Program-made: the position numbers and the translations under genes | Notes under the pieces: generated by a model | The model's database searches: none | What the model was told of the DNA's origin: nothing | What the model saw: only the letters and a program-made list of their open reading frames with translations | Assembly: GCF_000428585.1 (NCBI RefSeq) | Contig: NZ_AUAF01000004.1 | Span: 1-64,000, forward strand | Reading direction: 5' to 3' | DNA from: Zooshikella ganghwensis DSM 15267 | GTDB taxonomy: Bacteria; Pseudomonadota; Gammaproteobacteria; Pseudomonadales; Zooshikellaceae | DNA: 64,000 bases | Shown here: positions 9,385 through 19,058 of the stretch, one piece after another | How positions within the stretch are numbered: position 1 is the first letter of the stretch | How the letters are laid out: every line of letters starts with the position of its first letter

Positions 9385-10071
9385 TTACTGTTTTTTTGCT
9401 TTCAACCGCTCCAGGACACTTTGCGCGCTTTGGTTTTCCATAATACCTGCTGCTTTGAGTCTTTCTTGTAAGCCTCGTCCGTCTTCCTCAGCAGCAAGAT
9501 CATTGGCCGCATCAATTTCTGCAGCGCGTTGCTTCTGCTTCTCTTGAATTCGCTGCAACGACTCTGCAGCCGTTTTCATCTTTGAGTTAGCCCCCAAGTG
9601 ACGAGAAGAAACGGCTTCTTGTGCTTTATGTAACGAAGCTGTCGCTTTTATATTGTCTACCTGAGTCTGCATCTGTCGTAGTTTCAATTTAGCATCTTTT
9701 ATGGATGCTTTCAGTGACCTAACCGAATTATTTAACTGGTCAAGCATACCTTGCTCTGTCGCCAGACTGCCTTCAAACTCAGCAATTTTTTCAGCGATTT
9801 CAACCGCCAAGGCTTCATCACCTTTTTCCATTGCTTGCATTGCATAATTCTCATGCTCAGCAATCGAGGCTTTTAGCTCTTTCGTTTTTTGGTCAGCCAG
9901 CTTTTGTTTCGCTAAAATAGTGGTTAGTGACTCTTCTGACTTACGTAACTGATCTTTTGCTTCTCTCATTTCCTGATCAAGAATTCGCAAGGCTTGGCTA
10001 TCTGCAACTGTTTCAGCCACCTCATTTGCGCCACCTTTAATTGCAGTAAATAACTTTTTCCAAACACTCAT
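9385..10071 (-). CDS. yjfJ: PspA/IM30 family membrane-stress protein (YjfJ-like)
   Basis: A 228-residue, nearly all-helical protein of the PspA/Vipp1/IM30 (bacterial ESCRT-III-like) family. It has an N-terminal amphipathic segment (WKKLFTAIKGGANEVAETV) for membrane contact and long coiled-coil helices (residues about 30-145: EAKDQLRKSEESL to LRQMQTQVDN). A C-terminal helix ends LERLKAKKQ. Such proteins oligomerise on stressed inner membranes. It is the second gene of the operon, 39 bp after the DUF2170 gene. It is the YjfJ-type paralogue by context rather than the phage-shock pspA. Confidence 0.88.
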   Translation of the reverse strand: MSVWKKLFTAIKGGANEVAETVADSQALRILDQEMREAKDQLRKSEESLTTILAKQKLADQKTKELKASIAEHENYAMQAMEKGDEALAVEIAEKIAEFEGSLATEQGMLDQLNNSVRSLKASIKDAKLKLRQMQTQVDNIKATASLHKAQEAVSSRHLGANSKMKTAAESLQRIQEKQKQRAAEIDAANDLAAEEDGRGLQERLKAAGIMENQSAQSVLERLKAKKQ

Positions 10072-10110
10072 GACGACAACCTCAATTAAATAAATTCGTA
10101 GATTTAGTTA

Positions 10111-10500
10111 CTATTTTAAGAAGTGCTCGTAACTTTCTAGCATGCCTTCAACATTGGTAAACAACAGTTCAATCTCTAATACAATGCTATCCACTTTAGA
10201 GCTGGCAGATAATGCACCAAATGCCGAGTAATACTGTTCACCATTAATCGTTTCAAGCGAAATAGTTGTCAATGGAAACAGTTTATGTGTTTCAAGTATC
10301 GTTTTATTTAATTCATTAGTGTCATTAACTTGTGCTGCTGGAAATAAAAGTGATTCAACTAATATTTGTTCGCCACTTACTGTCAAAAAAGCTTCAATTT
10401 CTTCTTCGTTTTTAACTTTTATGACATCTTCTTCCTGAGTAACGTCCCAACGAGGGTCTTCAGCAAGTAGCTTTTGTACTTCATTTAATGTCCATGCCAT
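10111..10500 (-). CDS. yjfI: DUF2170 protein (YjfI family), first gene of membrane-stress operon
   Basis: A 129-residue cytoplasmic protein of unknown function, leading the seven-gene operon. The ATG at 10500 is chosen because an AGGAG SD lies 7 bases upstream; the longer in-frame start (TTG at 10518) would place that SD inside the gene. It starts MAWTLNEVQKLLAEDPRW and contains VESLLFPAAQVND and FPLTTISLETING, in keeping with DUF2170. The order DUF2170-PspA-channel-DUF2491-DUF350-DUF1190-ATP-grasp extends E. coli yjfIJKLMC by the channel. Confidence 0.82.
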   Translation of the reverse strand: MAWTLNEVQKLLAEDPRWDVTQEEDVIKVKNEEEIEAFLTVSGEQILVESLLFPAAQVNDTNELNKTILETHKLFPLTTISLETINGEQYYSAFGALSASSKVDSIVLEIELLFTNVEGMLESYEHFLK

Positions 10501-11379
10501 TCTTAAACTCCTAATCAATAAACTAAAAATAAATTAAGGAATATCTACACGCAACAACGTTAGCTGAAAAGGATAGCATTCATATTAAGCTCTACGCATT
10601 AGAAGTAGAGTGTCATTTGAGTATGCATACTGACATGACCGACATATTATGTCAATCACCATTAGTCGCAGCCATTCAAAATCCTGTCAGCCTAGTTATC
10701 TAGCACAATAGCATCACTCTCCTTGCACAATATCAGAACTACCGCCCCAAAAGGTTGGGGGTAATATGACAGTATTGACCAACAACCCTTAGAAAAGTTT
10801 TGAACAATAAAGGCAATCAGACACCAAGGCTCTAACACTATTAAATGAGCACTCATGGTATTTTCCGGCGACTATGGTCAATAGCAGACAAAAGCAAGAT
10901 TCCCCACATTAAACAGTTTGCCACAAAGATACGAGCAACTAAGTTTCCAACGGATGGTATGTAGCCTGCTCGGGGTTTACCATGCCCACTTTTAATGTAG
11001 TGGTCTTTACCATTTGATGATGCAGCTTGTACCTTTAAAACAGCTTTTGAGAATATAACGCGTCTTCACAAATCAGACGCCTGCACTCAAAACCTCTGTT
11101 TAGTTATAAAAGCAAAGGTAATTACCCAAACTAAAAGAGTTAATGTGGATGGTAAACGGATAGAGATAAATTTGTTTTTTTTATTCACTTTAAATATTGG
11201 CTGAGCATATTATCTAAAACCATTATTAGCAATGTCTGCCAGCATCAAGTGAACTCAAATGTCTTCATGAAATCAATGTTTTTAGCCAGCAAATAAAGTT
11301 TTTCTGTTATAAGTATTAAATATATAACTGCTCTTTGAGTGCACCAACATGATGAGTAATACTTACAATAGCACCAACA
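10501..11379. other. 879-bp intergenic region, possible eroded gene
   Basis: No full gene was found. On the minus strand an open stretch of 70 codons (11065 down to 10856) has no start codon near its beginning and reads coding-like: KDHYIKSGHGKPRAGY, then a hydrophobic segment LVARIFVANCLMWGILLLSAI, then a stop. Its flanks are full of stops, so it may be a gene remnant; no family was recognised. A direct repeat GCACCAACA occurs at 11341 and 11371, right before the next gene. The region also carries the promoters of the yjfI-like operon and of the protease, which were not resolved. Confidence 0.3.
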
Positions 11380-13530
11380 ATGTATGATTTTAGACTGATA
11401 TACACATACCTAAGGCATTGTGCGTGGTGCATTCGATTCGTAATTTTAACCTATATTATTACCAGCACAGCCTATGCAGGTGTCTACAAATGGGTGGATG
11501 ATCAAGGAAATATCCATTTTTCGGACTCCCATCCTGAAGCATCAAGTGCTGATCAAGGCTTTGAGACAGTAAAACCTAATAAACCACACTCAAGATTACC
11601 ACAAGTCAAAGTTGCTTATCCAAAAGCTTATAATAAAAATATTCCAGCCTCACCACTAGCAGTTACACCATTAAAAGCGGAACTACCCGATGCCCAATAT
11701 GGTGAAATTTCTGTTGGCACTCAATGGGCAGGGTATCAGTGTGATAAAAAAGTAGGGAAGCTCGTCTGGAAAGTTGGTAACACCTATTTAGCTGATGAAT
11801 CAGCATTAAAAATGATTCAAAACACGCTTACCAAAAATAATTATAAAGTCGCAGATAACCTTGAAACACGTTTTATGTTAATAAGCAAACTAAAAAAAAT
11901 TATCGTTGACACATGTGATAACTATGATGAAGGCACTTCAAAAAGCGATGTTTATCTCAAAATAGAATGGTCAGTTTTTGATTCCTTGTATAGAAAAAAG
12001 CAAATCTCTATAGATACTGATGGTGCAAGCTATGCCTCTTCATATGGCAATACAAATCAAAACACTTCTCAAGCTATTCTTTCTGCAATCCAAGTTTCCT
12101 TTGACAACTTTCTCTCAGATCAACGCGTAGCAGACTCTGTTGCGATTAATATCAAATTACTGGACACTCCCAATAAATTCGAACTAATTAAAATACCTTT
12201 GCGTTACCCAGAAGAACAACTCACATTTAAACAACGCAGTGCCATCATAAAAAAAACTGCAGCTACTATACGCAATGTTTCTGGACATGGCAGTGGTGTG
12301 CTTATCAGCTCACAAGGACATATTTTGACCAATGCACATGTAATTTCTGAAGGAAACCAGTTTTTGGTTTTCTTAAATAACGAAGAGTATGTTGCTCAAC
12401 TATTAAGAAAAGATGTGAAGCGAGATGTAGCATTATTACAAACCACAACAGCTCCTGATATACAAGCAACCGTTATTAGCCAAACACTACCTGATGTGGG
12501 AGATACAATTTATGTAGTTGGCTCTCCCCTCTCAGAGTCACTTAAGTATACCGTAACCAGTGGTATCATATCCGCTCAACGAGAGCGTAAAGGACTTAGT
12601 TACTATCAAACAGATACTGTTATTCATCCAGGAAACTCTGGTGGGCCAGTTTACAACAAACAAGGTGAGCTAATTGCGATTAGCGTTTCTGGTCTCATCA
12701 GCGCTGCAGGTACATCAATGGGAATAAATTACCTTATCCCCGTTAATGATGCACTGGCAACCTTAGGTATTATTCAAGGAACTGCACCAGAAAAAACCGC
12801 AACGCAAACAACTAACGAAGAAGGTCAAGCGAAATCAGCATTTGGTTTTAAAACAACCCACATAACTAAACAAAAAAACACCTTATCAACCGGTAGCTTC
12901 TCCCAAAAGCCCACAGAACCTGGGGCCTCAACAAATACAGCTAACTCAGCAAATAATTTTAGAACCAATGAAGATAAAGCATTTGACCTTTACCAAAGTG
13001 CACTGAATGCTAAAGCAAATAGAGAGTTTCAACGTGCAATCCACTTGTTGCAGCAAGCTTTAGATGCTGCAACAATTAAACAAAAGCAGGTTATTTTCGA
13101 TGAACTCCATATCGATACACCTTATGCTTATGCTCAATACCTCATCCAGCAGCGAGATATAGACGAAGTAAATACCATCATCAACAGAATGAAACAGTAC
13201 GTCTCTCAAACAAGAAATCGTATAGCTAACTTAAAAAAAATTGAGCAATTAGAAACCACTTTACAGCACTTAAGTTCAGCTGAGCAAGCAAATATGAAAG
13301 CTAACCTAACTCCTGTAAAAATCTATATTATTGAAACATATTTAACGACTGGTCAGGCACCCCAAAATTTGCAAGAAATGAAAACTTTTTTTATGACGAA
13401 TTTTAGAAGTGACATAACTTCTAAATTTAAAGTTTCAAACTATGAGCGCCAAGGTAGATCTATTCGTATTATTTTTGAAGATTATTCGGAAAATAAAACA
13501 ACACTTAGCTTTACGCTTCCTTCCCAATGA
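11380..13530 (+). CDS. DUF4124 / trypsin-like (HtrA-type) serine protease fusion with pseudopilin-like tail
   Basis: An exported 716-residue protein. A signal peptide (hydrophobic run ending AYA) leads into a DUF4124 motif YKWVDDQGNIHFSDSHPE at about 37-54. A central chymotrypsin-fold protease carries a complete catalytic triad: His320 (LTNAHV), Asp349 (KRDVALLQ), Ser420 (HPGNSGGPV), as in HtrA/DegP, but no PDZ domain is seen. A Thr/Asn-rich linker (about 470-530) precedes a helical, TPR-like part (AFDLYQSALNAKAN). The last 90 residues resemble a pilin/pseudopilin globular repeat (TPVKIYIIETYLTTGQAP). No SD is visible. Likely a periplasmic quality-control or secretion-linked protease; its target is unknown. 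Confidence 0.75.
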   Translation: MYDFRLIYTYLRHCAWCIRFVILTYIITSTAYAGVYKWVDDQGNIHFSDSHPEASSADQGFETVKPNKPHSRLPQVKVAYPKAYNKNIPASPLAVTPLKAELPDAQYGEISVGTQWAGYQCDKKVGKLVWKVGNTYLADESALKMIQNTLTKNNYKVADNLETRFMLISKLKKIIVDTCDNYDEGTSKSDVYLKIEWSVFDSLYRKKQISIDTDGASYASSYGNTNQNTSQAILSAIQVSFDNFLSDQRVADSVAINIKLLDTPNKFELIKIPLRYPEEQLTFKQRSAIIKKTAATIRNVSGHGSGVLISSQGHILTNAHVISEGNQFLVFLNNEEYVAQLLRKDVKRDVALLQTTTAPDIQATVISQTLPDVGDTIYVVGSPLSESLKYTVTSGIISAQRERKGLSYYQTDTVIHPGNSGGPVYNKQGELIAISVSGLISAAGTSMGINYLIPVNDALATLGIIQGTAPEKTATQTTNEEGQAKSAFGFKTTHITKQKNTLSTGSFSQKPTEPGASTNTANSANNFRTNEDKAFDLYQSALNAKANREFQRAIHLLQQALDAATIKQKQVIFDELHIDTPYAYAQYLIQQRDIDEVNTIINRMKQYVSQTRNRIANLKKIEQLETTLQHLSSAEQANMKANLTPVKIYIIETYLTTGQAPQNLQEMKTFFMTNFRSDITSKFKVSNYERQGRSIRIIFEDYSENKTTLSFTLPSQ

Positions 13531-13696
13531 AGCTAACTTAACAGACTAGCTCCACTAAAAATCCTTCACTATGAGTATAGATAGTTTATTCCCATAAAAA
13601 ACTGCAGAAAAAATTCCCTCTTCTTTTGCTCTTTTAGTTCATTTAATTTCAACTCTCTCCTCAAAAGTACCTTACTAAAGAAAAGAGCACATACTG

Positions 13697-14206
13697 ATGA
13701 ACACAGATATTGATTATGCTAATAGAACTCACTCCACTTGTATTGATACAACATTTAAGACAACACCAATTTTAACCCTTGTAAACTGCACATCTTATCT
13801 ACCACTTCACATGTCATTACGACATATTTTATTACCACAAGGTATGGCTTTGGCTAAAACACCTCGCTTGGTTGTCCCAAGTGGAGAAACAATTGAAACT
13901 TATATCGTTTCCAACAACGAATCCAAGGTTCAGTTTTCCTTAAGTCATGTTGTATATGACTATCCAACTGGCCACAAAACCATTGTTTTTATAAGTTACG
14001 AGTGGCAACCCACATCAGGTGAACGACTTGATGTTCAGTATGATATATGGAAAGGCACAAGCCGAATTGTCACAGAGAAAAGACGTGTACAAAAAAATTA
14101 TGTAGTCGATATGTATAATGACAATTATAACTTACGTGTATTGACGATTATGTCTGTAGACCAGATTGCTGTCACCCTTGCGCCATGGGATAAAAGCTGG
14201 CGATGA
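13697..14206 (+). CDS. Hypothetical protein, predicted beta-rich
   Basis: A 169-residue protein with no recognised family. There is no signal peptide; the first 30 residues are Thr/Asn-rich. From about residue 28 it alternates short hydrophobic strands (ILTLVNCTSYLPLHMSL, RLVVPSGETIETYIVSN, FSLSHVVYDYP, KTIVFISYEW, LRVLTIMSVDQIAVTLA) with turns, suggesting a compact beta-sandwich. The pattern of a G-containing turn, then VPSGETI, then a SNNES turn is reminiscent of small lipid-binding or cytolysin-type sandwiches, but this is only an impression. It follows the protease gene by 166 bp and ends at a strong terminator. Confidence 0.55.
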   Translation: MNTDIDYANRTHSTCIDTTFKTTPILTLVNCTSYLPLHMSLRHILLPQGMALAKTPRLVVPSGETIETYIVSNNESKVQFSLSHVVYDYPTGHKTIVFISYEWQPTSGERLDVQYDIWKGTSRIVTEKRRVQKNYVVDMYNDNYNLRVLTIMSVDQIAVTLAPWDKSWR

Positions 14207-14218
14207 AATATCATGTAT

Positions 14219-14248
14219 AAAAAAAGAGCAGATTTCTGCTCTTTTTTT
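14219..14248. terminator. Bidirectional Rho-independent terminator
   Basis: A 14-bp perfect stem AAAAAAAGAGCAGA / TCTGCTCTTTTTTT with a TT loop has a T-run on either strand. It lies between the hypothetical gene (plus) and hemY (minus) and can end both transcripts. Confidence 0.88.
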
Positions 14249-14294
14249 AGGGTAGTGCTGCAAGAGTATGACTACATTATTAACCGGTTTCCTA

Positions 14295-15548
14295 TTAAGC
14301 CGCTGGCTGTTTTGCAATGGGAGTTGGATACTTAGTGACGTCTGAGCGTGCAACTAAAGCTAGCCCTTCCCTAAAGTGCTCTGTACTTTGTTGATGATCA
14401 CCTAGGTGTGCTAGTAACCTACCCAACTCATTATACACTTCAGGTGTCTTACGAACTTTTAATGTGGATTCAAAGTAACTTCTTGCTTTACCCCACATTT
14501 CACTACGTAAGCATAAACGACCCAATGCCAGCATTATCTCAGGATTATCTGGATAACTTGCCAATAGCTGATCACACAGTGCCAACTGTTTTTTAACATC
14601 TTTTCCCGCCGTTAAGCCATAAAGCTTAATAAGTCGATCATCATAATTTCGACCAAGCGCCTCGCGCACGACTTTTTCAGCAACAACATGAGCATTTAGT
14701 TTTAATAAACAGCGTACATAAACTTCAACCACTGATACTTCGTGTTTTGCTTGGCGAGGTAAACTATCCCACACCGCTTGAATAGCTGAAGCCCTATCTT
14801 CATCCTTGTCCTCAATTTTGCTACGCTGACATGCCTGTTCGAGTTGCGCTTTCCAGGTGCGTTGCTGTAAGTCCTTTAACTCATCGTCCGAAATTACTTT
14901 TCGACGTTCTAATACAGGCAACAGCTCAGCCAGCTGATCCCAGTCATTAAGACGAATGCACACTTGTTTTAAAAGCTTTAAAACATATTTATGCCGAGGG
15001 ACTTTACGACGTAACTCTTGCAAAGTTGCCAAGGCCTGCTCAAATTGCCCGGCAGATAATTGAAGTTGTGCTTGAGCAATACCTACACCTACTTTAGCAC
15101 CAGATACACTTTTATCTGCTTTTCGTAAATAATCACTGACACTCTCACTATCGCCAGCTTCAAAAGCCGCTCGCGCTGCCGCCAAATAGTTAATTAGAGG
15201 GGCTTCACCTTGTTCTGCTGACTTTGACAGTAACCGTTGAGCCTGATCCCACTGGCCATTTATAAGGCAATTTAATCCTCTCACCGACTGACGCTTAGCA
15301 CGTTGTTGGCGACTTGATGAGGTGATTGGTACAACCCAGCCTGTAGTACTCAACAACAAACTTATTAGCCAACGTAAAGCTTTATAGCCCAAAAAACCAA
15401 TGCCCATAAATACAAACAACATCCACAGGGTGCTTTCAAAGACCATTCCATCCCAGGCAATACGGACATAGCCCTGATCTTGATTCATCCCGGTAATGAT
15501 TGCGGCAATAGACAGCAATAATAATAAAAAATAAAAGAATATTTTCAT
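14295..15548 (-). CDS. hemY: HemY-type membrane TPR protein of the hem operon
   Basis: A 417-residue inner-membrane protein, the gammaproteobacterial HemY (not the Bacillus protoporphyrinogen oxidase of the same name). Two TM helices lie at about 3-20 and 40-65, joined by a short periplasmic loop (NQDQGYVRIAWDGMVFE) typical of the family. The rest is a cytoplasmic TPR solenoid (for example LINYLAAARAAFEAGD, VYNELGRLLAHLGDHQQSTEHF). It is thought to be a scaffold for late haem synthesis; no enzyme activity is established. It starts 12 bp after hemX, at the end of hemCDXY. Confidence 0.9.
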   Translation of the reverse strand: MKIFFYFLLLLLSIAAIITGMNQDQGYVRIAWDGMVFESTLWMLFVFMGIGFLGYKALRWLISLLLSTTGWVVPITSSSRQQRAKRQSVRGLNCLINGQWDQAQRLLSKSAEQGEAPLINYLAAARAAFEAGDSESVSDYLRKADKSVSGAKVGVGIAQAQLQLSAGQFEQALATLQELRRKVPRHKYVLKLLKQVCIRLNDWDQLAELLPVLERRKVISDDELKDLQQRTWKAQLEQACQRSKIEDKDEDRASAIQAVWDSLPRQAKHEVSVVEVYVRCLLKLNAHVVAEKVVREALGRNYDDRLIKLYGLTAGKDVKKQLALCDQLLASYPDNPEIMLALGRLCLRSEMWGKARSYFESTLKVRKTPEVYNELGRLLAHLGDHQQSTEHFREGLALVARSDVTKYPTPIAKQPAA

Positions 15549-15560
15549 TTTACTCCGCCC

Positions 15561-16967
15561 TTAATTTTGTGTCCGTTGTACTTCAGACATTAAGGCGTTG
15601 CGACTGCCGGCCTCAGTAGAAGTGTCACTCTCTGATTTATTTTTGGGTAGTTTACCCTCATGAAAACGGTGCAAATTATCAATATAGGCTTTAATTGCTT
15701 TAAGGGAGCCAGAAATATCAGGCATTTTTTGCGCAAGTTTAACGTTCTGTAATTCAGCAAGTTGTCCTAACATAGATTCAGCATCGCGACTGGAAAGCGA
15801 AAAGTAATTTTTTACCCAAAGCTCTGCTTTACTCAAGCTATTCAAATATATTTCTTGCTTTCCTTGTAACAAGGCAAGTTGCGCCTGCTCCAACATTAAA
15901 CGTAAATTATGGCGTAAATAAAGTTCTTCATTAGGTGTTAATAGTAATTCTACTGGTTTGTCACGATCGGTGGAGAAACGAAAATACTGTGTAAATCCAT
16001 CCCATAATACTGCAATATGGTTTTGAGCATACTCAAAAAAGCCATCATCCACTTTTTCCTCATCGCTAGTTGTAACTTGAGTAGGCTTCTCTGGCTCATA
16101 GCCTGCAGGTGGTATCAACGGAAGCTCATTAATTGCGCCTTCTAATGCTGATAATTGCAAATAGAGTCCTTCAAGATCAATGCTGGGAATCGCACGAACA
16201 GCCACTAAATCTTTGGCTAGCGCTTCACGAACAGGATAAAGCGAGTAATTATCCAAACCTGCCAGTATTTTATCCGCGCTCACTAAAATCGCTTCTACGC
16301 CCTGTGCATCCTTTTCTGTCAGTAACCGTTGATTGGCAAGACGCAACATATACTCCACTTCAGCTAACTGCCAGTCATCACGGCTTGTGCCTTGCATTTG
16401 ATTAAACTGCTGACGTAAGTTACTTAAACTTTCTGATAAATCATTTGCTTGGTTACGGACTGATTGTGTTTGTTGCTGTTGCTTACTTACCAACTGTTGT
16501 ATCTGCTGCTGTGATTGTTGGTTAGCACGCTTCATTTGCTGAAGCTCTCCTCCCAACTTATTATCCAACTGCTCAACCGCTGCAGATGTTGTCAGCTCTG
16601 GATTAAACTTTGTGCCTTCATGCTTAAAGTAATAGCCCACATCATAATCAATGTAAGCGATTGCTCCTACCAACCCCAAAGTGATTACACTGGTTGTTAA
16701 GGCAATAATGCTAACGAGATTACGCTTTTTGGGCATTTGCCCTGCAACAGCTTGCTCAGCAGGAGGCGTTTTTTGGGCCATGGAATGTTGGCTATCAGGT
16801 GCTGGTTGGGATGCTTGCAGATTTGTACTTTGCTCCTCTTGCGATGGCTGCTGATCAGCCTTTTTTGGATTTACTGTATTCGCCTGTTCATTGACATCAT
16901 GCTTTCCTTTTGCATCTGGACTCGATGCCTCATTTGGCGTGTTATTTCCATCTTTCTTCGTTGTCAT
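15561..16967 (-). CDS. hemX: HemX, uroporphyrin-III C-methyltransferase-related membrane protein
   Basis: A 468-residue protein from the ATG at 16967; an upstream TTG (16994) is in frame but less likely. Residues 1-85 are a disordered, Gln/Ala/Pro-rich cytoplasmic tail. One TM helix follows (NLVSIIALTTSVITLGLVGAIAY, about 84-106), then a coiled coil rich in Gln (QQSQQQIQQLVSKQQQQTQ) and a helical domain with the conserved WQLAEVEYMLRLANQRL segment. The name reflects annotation history; it lacks the SAM-binding methyltransferase domain. It sits between hemD and hemY in the same order as Pseudomonas. Confidence 0.9.
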   Translation of the reverse strand: MTTKKDGNNTPNEASSPDAKGKHDVNEQANTVNPKKADQQPSQEEQSTNLQASQPAPDSQHSMAQKTPPAEQAVAGQMPKKRNLVSIIALTTSVITLGLVGAIAYIDYDVGYYFKHEGTKFNPELTTSAAVEQLDNKLGGELQQMKRANQQSQQQIQQLVSKQQQQTQSVRNQANDLSESLSNLRQQFNQMQGTSRDDWQLAEVEYMLRLANQRLLTEKDAQGVEAILVSADKILAGLDNYSLYPVREALAKDLVAVRAIPSIDLEGLYLQLSALEGAINELPLIPPAGYEPEKPTQVTTSDEEKVDDGFFEYAQNHIAVLWDGFTQYFRFSTDRDKPVELLLTPNEELYLRHNLRLMLEQAQLALLQGKQEIYLNSLSKAELWVKNYFSLSSRDAESMLGQLAELQNVKLAQKMPDISGSLKAIKAYIDNLHRFHEGKLPKNKSESDTSTEAGSRNALMSEVQRTQN

Positions 16968-17254
16968 GAGCAAATTACCAAACTTTACATTCAAAAAAGC
17001 TGCTGAACAGGTTCAACAGATTCAATAGTACATTAATATTTCACAACTTGATGTGGACATATTTTAACTCAGGAAAACTACACTCGCTGTGAAAGGCTGA
17101 CCAAGCCTATCAGCAATCTATTCACTTGCTGATTTTTATTTGTATGACACTTTATACATACTTACCGATACTAATACTGATACCTAACTTATGACTGGAC
17201 CACCAGATACTGCCTCACAACGCCAAAGATTCTAACGTAACAAAAAAAACAGGA

Positions 17255-18010
17255 TTAGGTTTTAAGAATATATCGCTGTATGCATTTCAAAATAGCTTGG
17301 TCACTCGCCCCCTCAGCTACAAAAATATCAGCCCATTGTTGATTTTGTTGGAGCAATGCCACACGTTCACTAGGCACAATAAGTTGCAGGTTGGCAGCCA
17401 TCGTACCGTCAATATACTCTAATAAGTTACTAGCGATTTCTCCACTTGTGGCAATTATTGTTGTGACACCTTGGTCTTTAATGAGCTGTTCAACATCTTG
17501 AGCATGATACGCTGGCTCAATACGCTCATAAACACAACACACTGTCACATCCGCCCCTCTTGACTCAAGCGTTTGCTGAATCAATGAACGACCTCCTTTG
17601 CCTTTAATAAGCAACACTCGTTGCTGTTGTATTGCTTGTAATGATGGCAAAGCCAACAATGCTTCACTATCAGCACCCTGGTCTGATAAAGTACTGTCAA
17701 TCGACAACTGTTGCATAACAGACGCCGTTGCTTGACCAATCGCAAACCACATCAAGCCTGCCGGCCACTGCGGCCAATACTGTTCAGCCTGATACAGTCC
17801 AATTTGAGCAGCCGCAGTACTGGTTACAATCACTTTATCGAACTGTGCTAAATTCTGCCAAATGGCACGAAGTGGTGCTGATTCTGGTAATGGCTGAATG
17901 GCAATCATAGGTAAAGCCAGTGCACGCAGCCCAGCCAATGCCAAGCTTTGGACCAATTGACTGGCCTGAGGTTCGGGACGAGTCACTAAAAATACTGGTG
18001 TAATCATCAT
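17255..18010 (-). CDS. hemD: Uroporphyrinogen-III synthase
   Basis: This enzyme cyclises hydroxymethylbilane with inversion of ring D, giving uroporphyrinogen III, the branch point to haem, sirohaem and cobalamin. The 251-residue length is usual. Sequence conservation in this family is low, but the N-terminal VTRPEPQASQLVQSLALAG, the VIVTSTAAAQ strand near 72 and the VTTIIATSGEIASNLLEY segment near 185 are typical of the two-lobed fold. It follows hemC by 39 bp on the minus strand and precedes hemX by a 287-bp gap, in which hemXY may have their own promoter. Confidence 0.92.
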   Translation of the reverse strand: MMITPVFLVTRPEPQASQLVQSLALAGLRALALPMIAIQPLPESAPLRAIWQNLAQFDKVIVTSTAAAQIGLYQAEQYWPQWPAGLMWFAIGQATASVMQQLSIDSTLSDQGADSEALLALPSLQAIQQQRVLLIKGKGGRSLIQQTLESRGADVTVCCVYERIEPAYHAQDVEQLIKDQGVTTIIATSGEIASNLLEYIDGTMAANLQLIVPSERVALLQQNQQWADIFVAEGASDQAILKCIQRYILKT

Positions 18011-18049
18011 TTCATCGGTTATGTGCTATCTTCCTGATTGATTGAAAGC

Positions 18050-18997
18050 TTATTTTATGACCAATGGATTCGTCCAATTCTCTAATAGTTTCTGCAAAAT
18101 ATCACCCGCCCCTTGTTGTATTAACTCTTTTGCCACCGTTTCACCTAATACTTTAGCCTGGCTGATATCACCTTCAATTTCACTCATATACACCTTACTG
18201 GCATCAGGCTCAGCAACAATTGCCGTTAAGCTCAGCTTGCCCTCCTGTAACGTTGCATAAGCGCCAATTGGAACCTGACAACCTCCTTTCAAATAAGTAA
18301 CTACAGCACGCTCTGCTGTCACACAGGCAGCCGTTTCAGTGTCATGTAAAACACTTAGCGCCTTTTTAAGCTCGGTATCAGCTGTACGACACTCAATACC
18401 TAAGGCTCCTTGGCCTGCGGCAGGAATCATGATGTCCGGAGAAAAATAGTCCGTAATGCGCGCTTCCAACTCGAGTCTTTTCAGTCCCGCAGCCGCAAGG
18501 ATGATGGCATCATATTCACCCGCATCCAGCTTGCCTAGACGCGTATTGACATTTCCACGCAAAAAATTAATCGTTAAATCAGGTCGGTGTTTTAACAGCT
18601 GGCATTGCCTTCGTAAGCTGGAGGTTCCAACGATAGCCCCTTGTGGAAGCTCATCCAAACAACTGGCACTATGGCTGACAAAAGCATCACGGGGATCTTC
18701 GCGCAACCCAATAACTGGTAGACATAACCCTACTGGAAACTCCATAGGCACATCTTTCATGGAATGTACTGCAATATCTGCAGCACCAGAAAGCAGCGCT
18801 TTTTCTAACTCTTTAACAAAGAGTCCTTTACCCCCTATTTTTGCTAAAGGCGCATCAAGCAGTTTATCCCCTTGGCTTATCATCGCGACAAGCTCAACAT
18901 GTACGTCAGGATAAGCACATTCAAGTTGTTGCTTAACATGGTTTGCTTGCCAAAGAGCAAGTGCACTTTTACGGGTGGCAATTCGAATGGTTTTCAC
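18050..18997 (-). CDS. hemC: Porphobilinogen deaminase (hydroxymethylbilane synthase)
   Basis: This enzyme polymerises four porphobilinogens into hydroxymethylbilane using a covalent dipyrromethane cofactor. It has 315 residues and starts with GTG preceded by GGAAG. Typical segments are [15 protein letters not shown] at the N-terminus, [18 protein letters not shown] around 80, GTSSLRRQ around 130, LRGNVNTRL, and the cofactor cysteine in [12 protein letters not shown] at Cys240. It is the first gene of hemCD(XY), separated from the upstream algR by a terminator hairpin, as in Pseudomonas. Confidence 0.97.
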   Translation of the reverse strand: MKTIRIATRKSALALWQANHVKQQLECAYPDVHVELVAMISQGDKLLDAPLAKIGGKGLFVKELEKALLSGAADIAVHSMKDVPMEFPVGLCLPVIGLREDPRDAFVSHSASCLDELPQGAIVGTSSLRRQCQLLKHRPDLTINFLRGNVNTRLGKLDAGEYDAIILAAAGLKRLELEARITDYFSPDIMIPAAGQGALGIECRTADTELKKALSVLHDTETAACVTAERAVVTYLKGGCQVPIGAYATLQEGKLSLTAIVAEPDASKVYMSEIEGDISQAKVLGETVAKELIQQGAGDILQKLLENWTNPLVIK

Positions 18998-19058
18998 GTC
19001 AACACTTCCGGTTAAGGGCTATTCACACCGATAGTGTAACAATTTGCGGCAATACAAA

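Noticed and set aside
18456-18914. 152-codon plus-strand frame opposite hemC
   Set aside because: Shadow of the well-supported hemC; Ser/Pro-rich composition and no recognisable domain.
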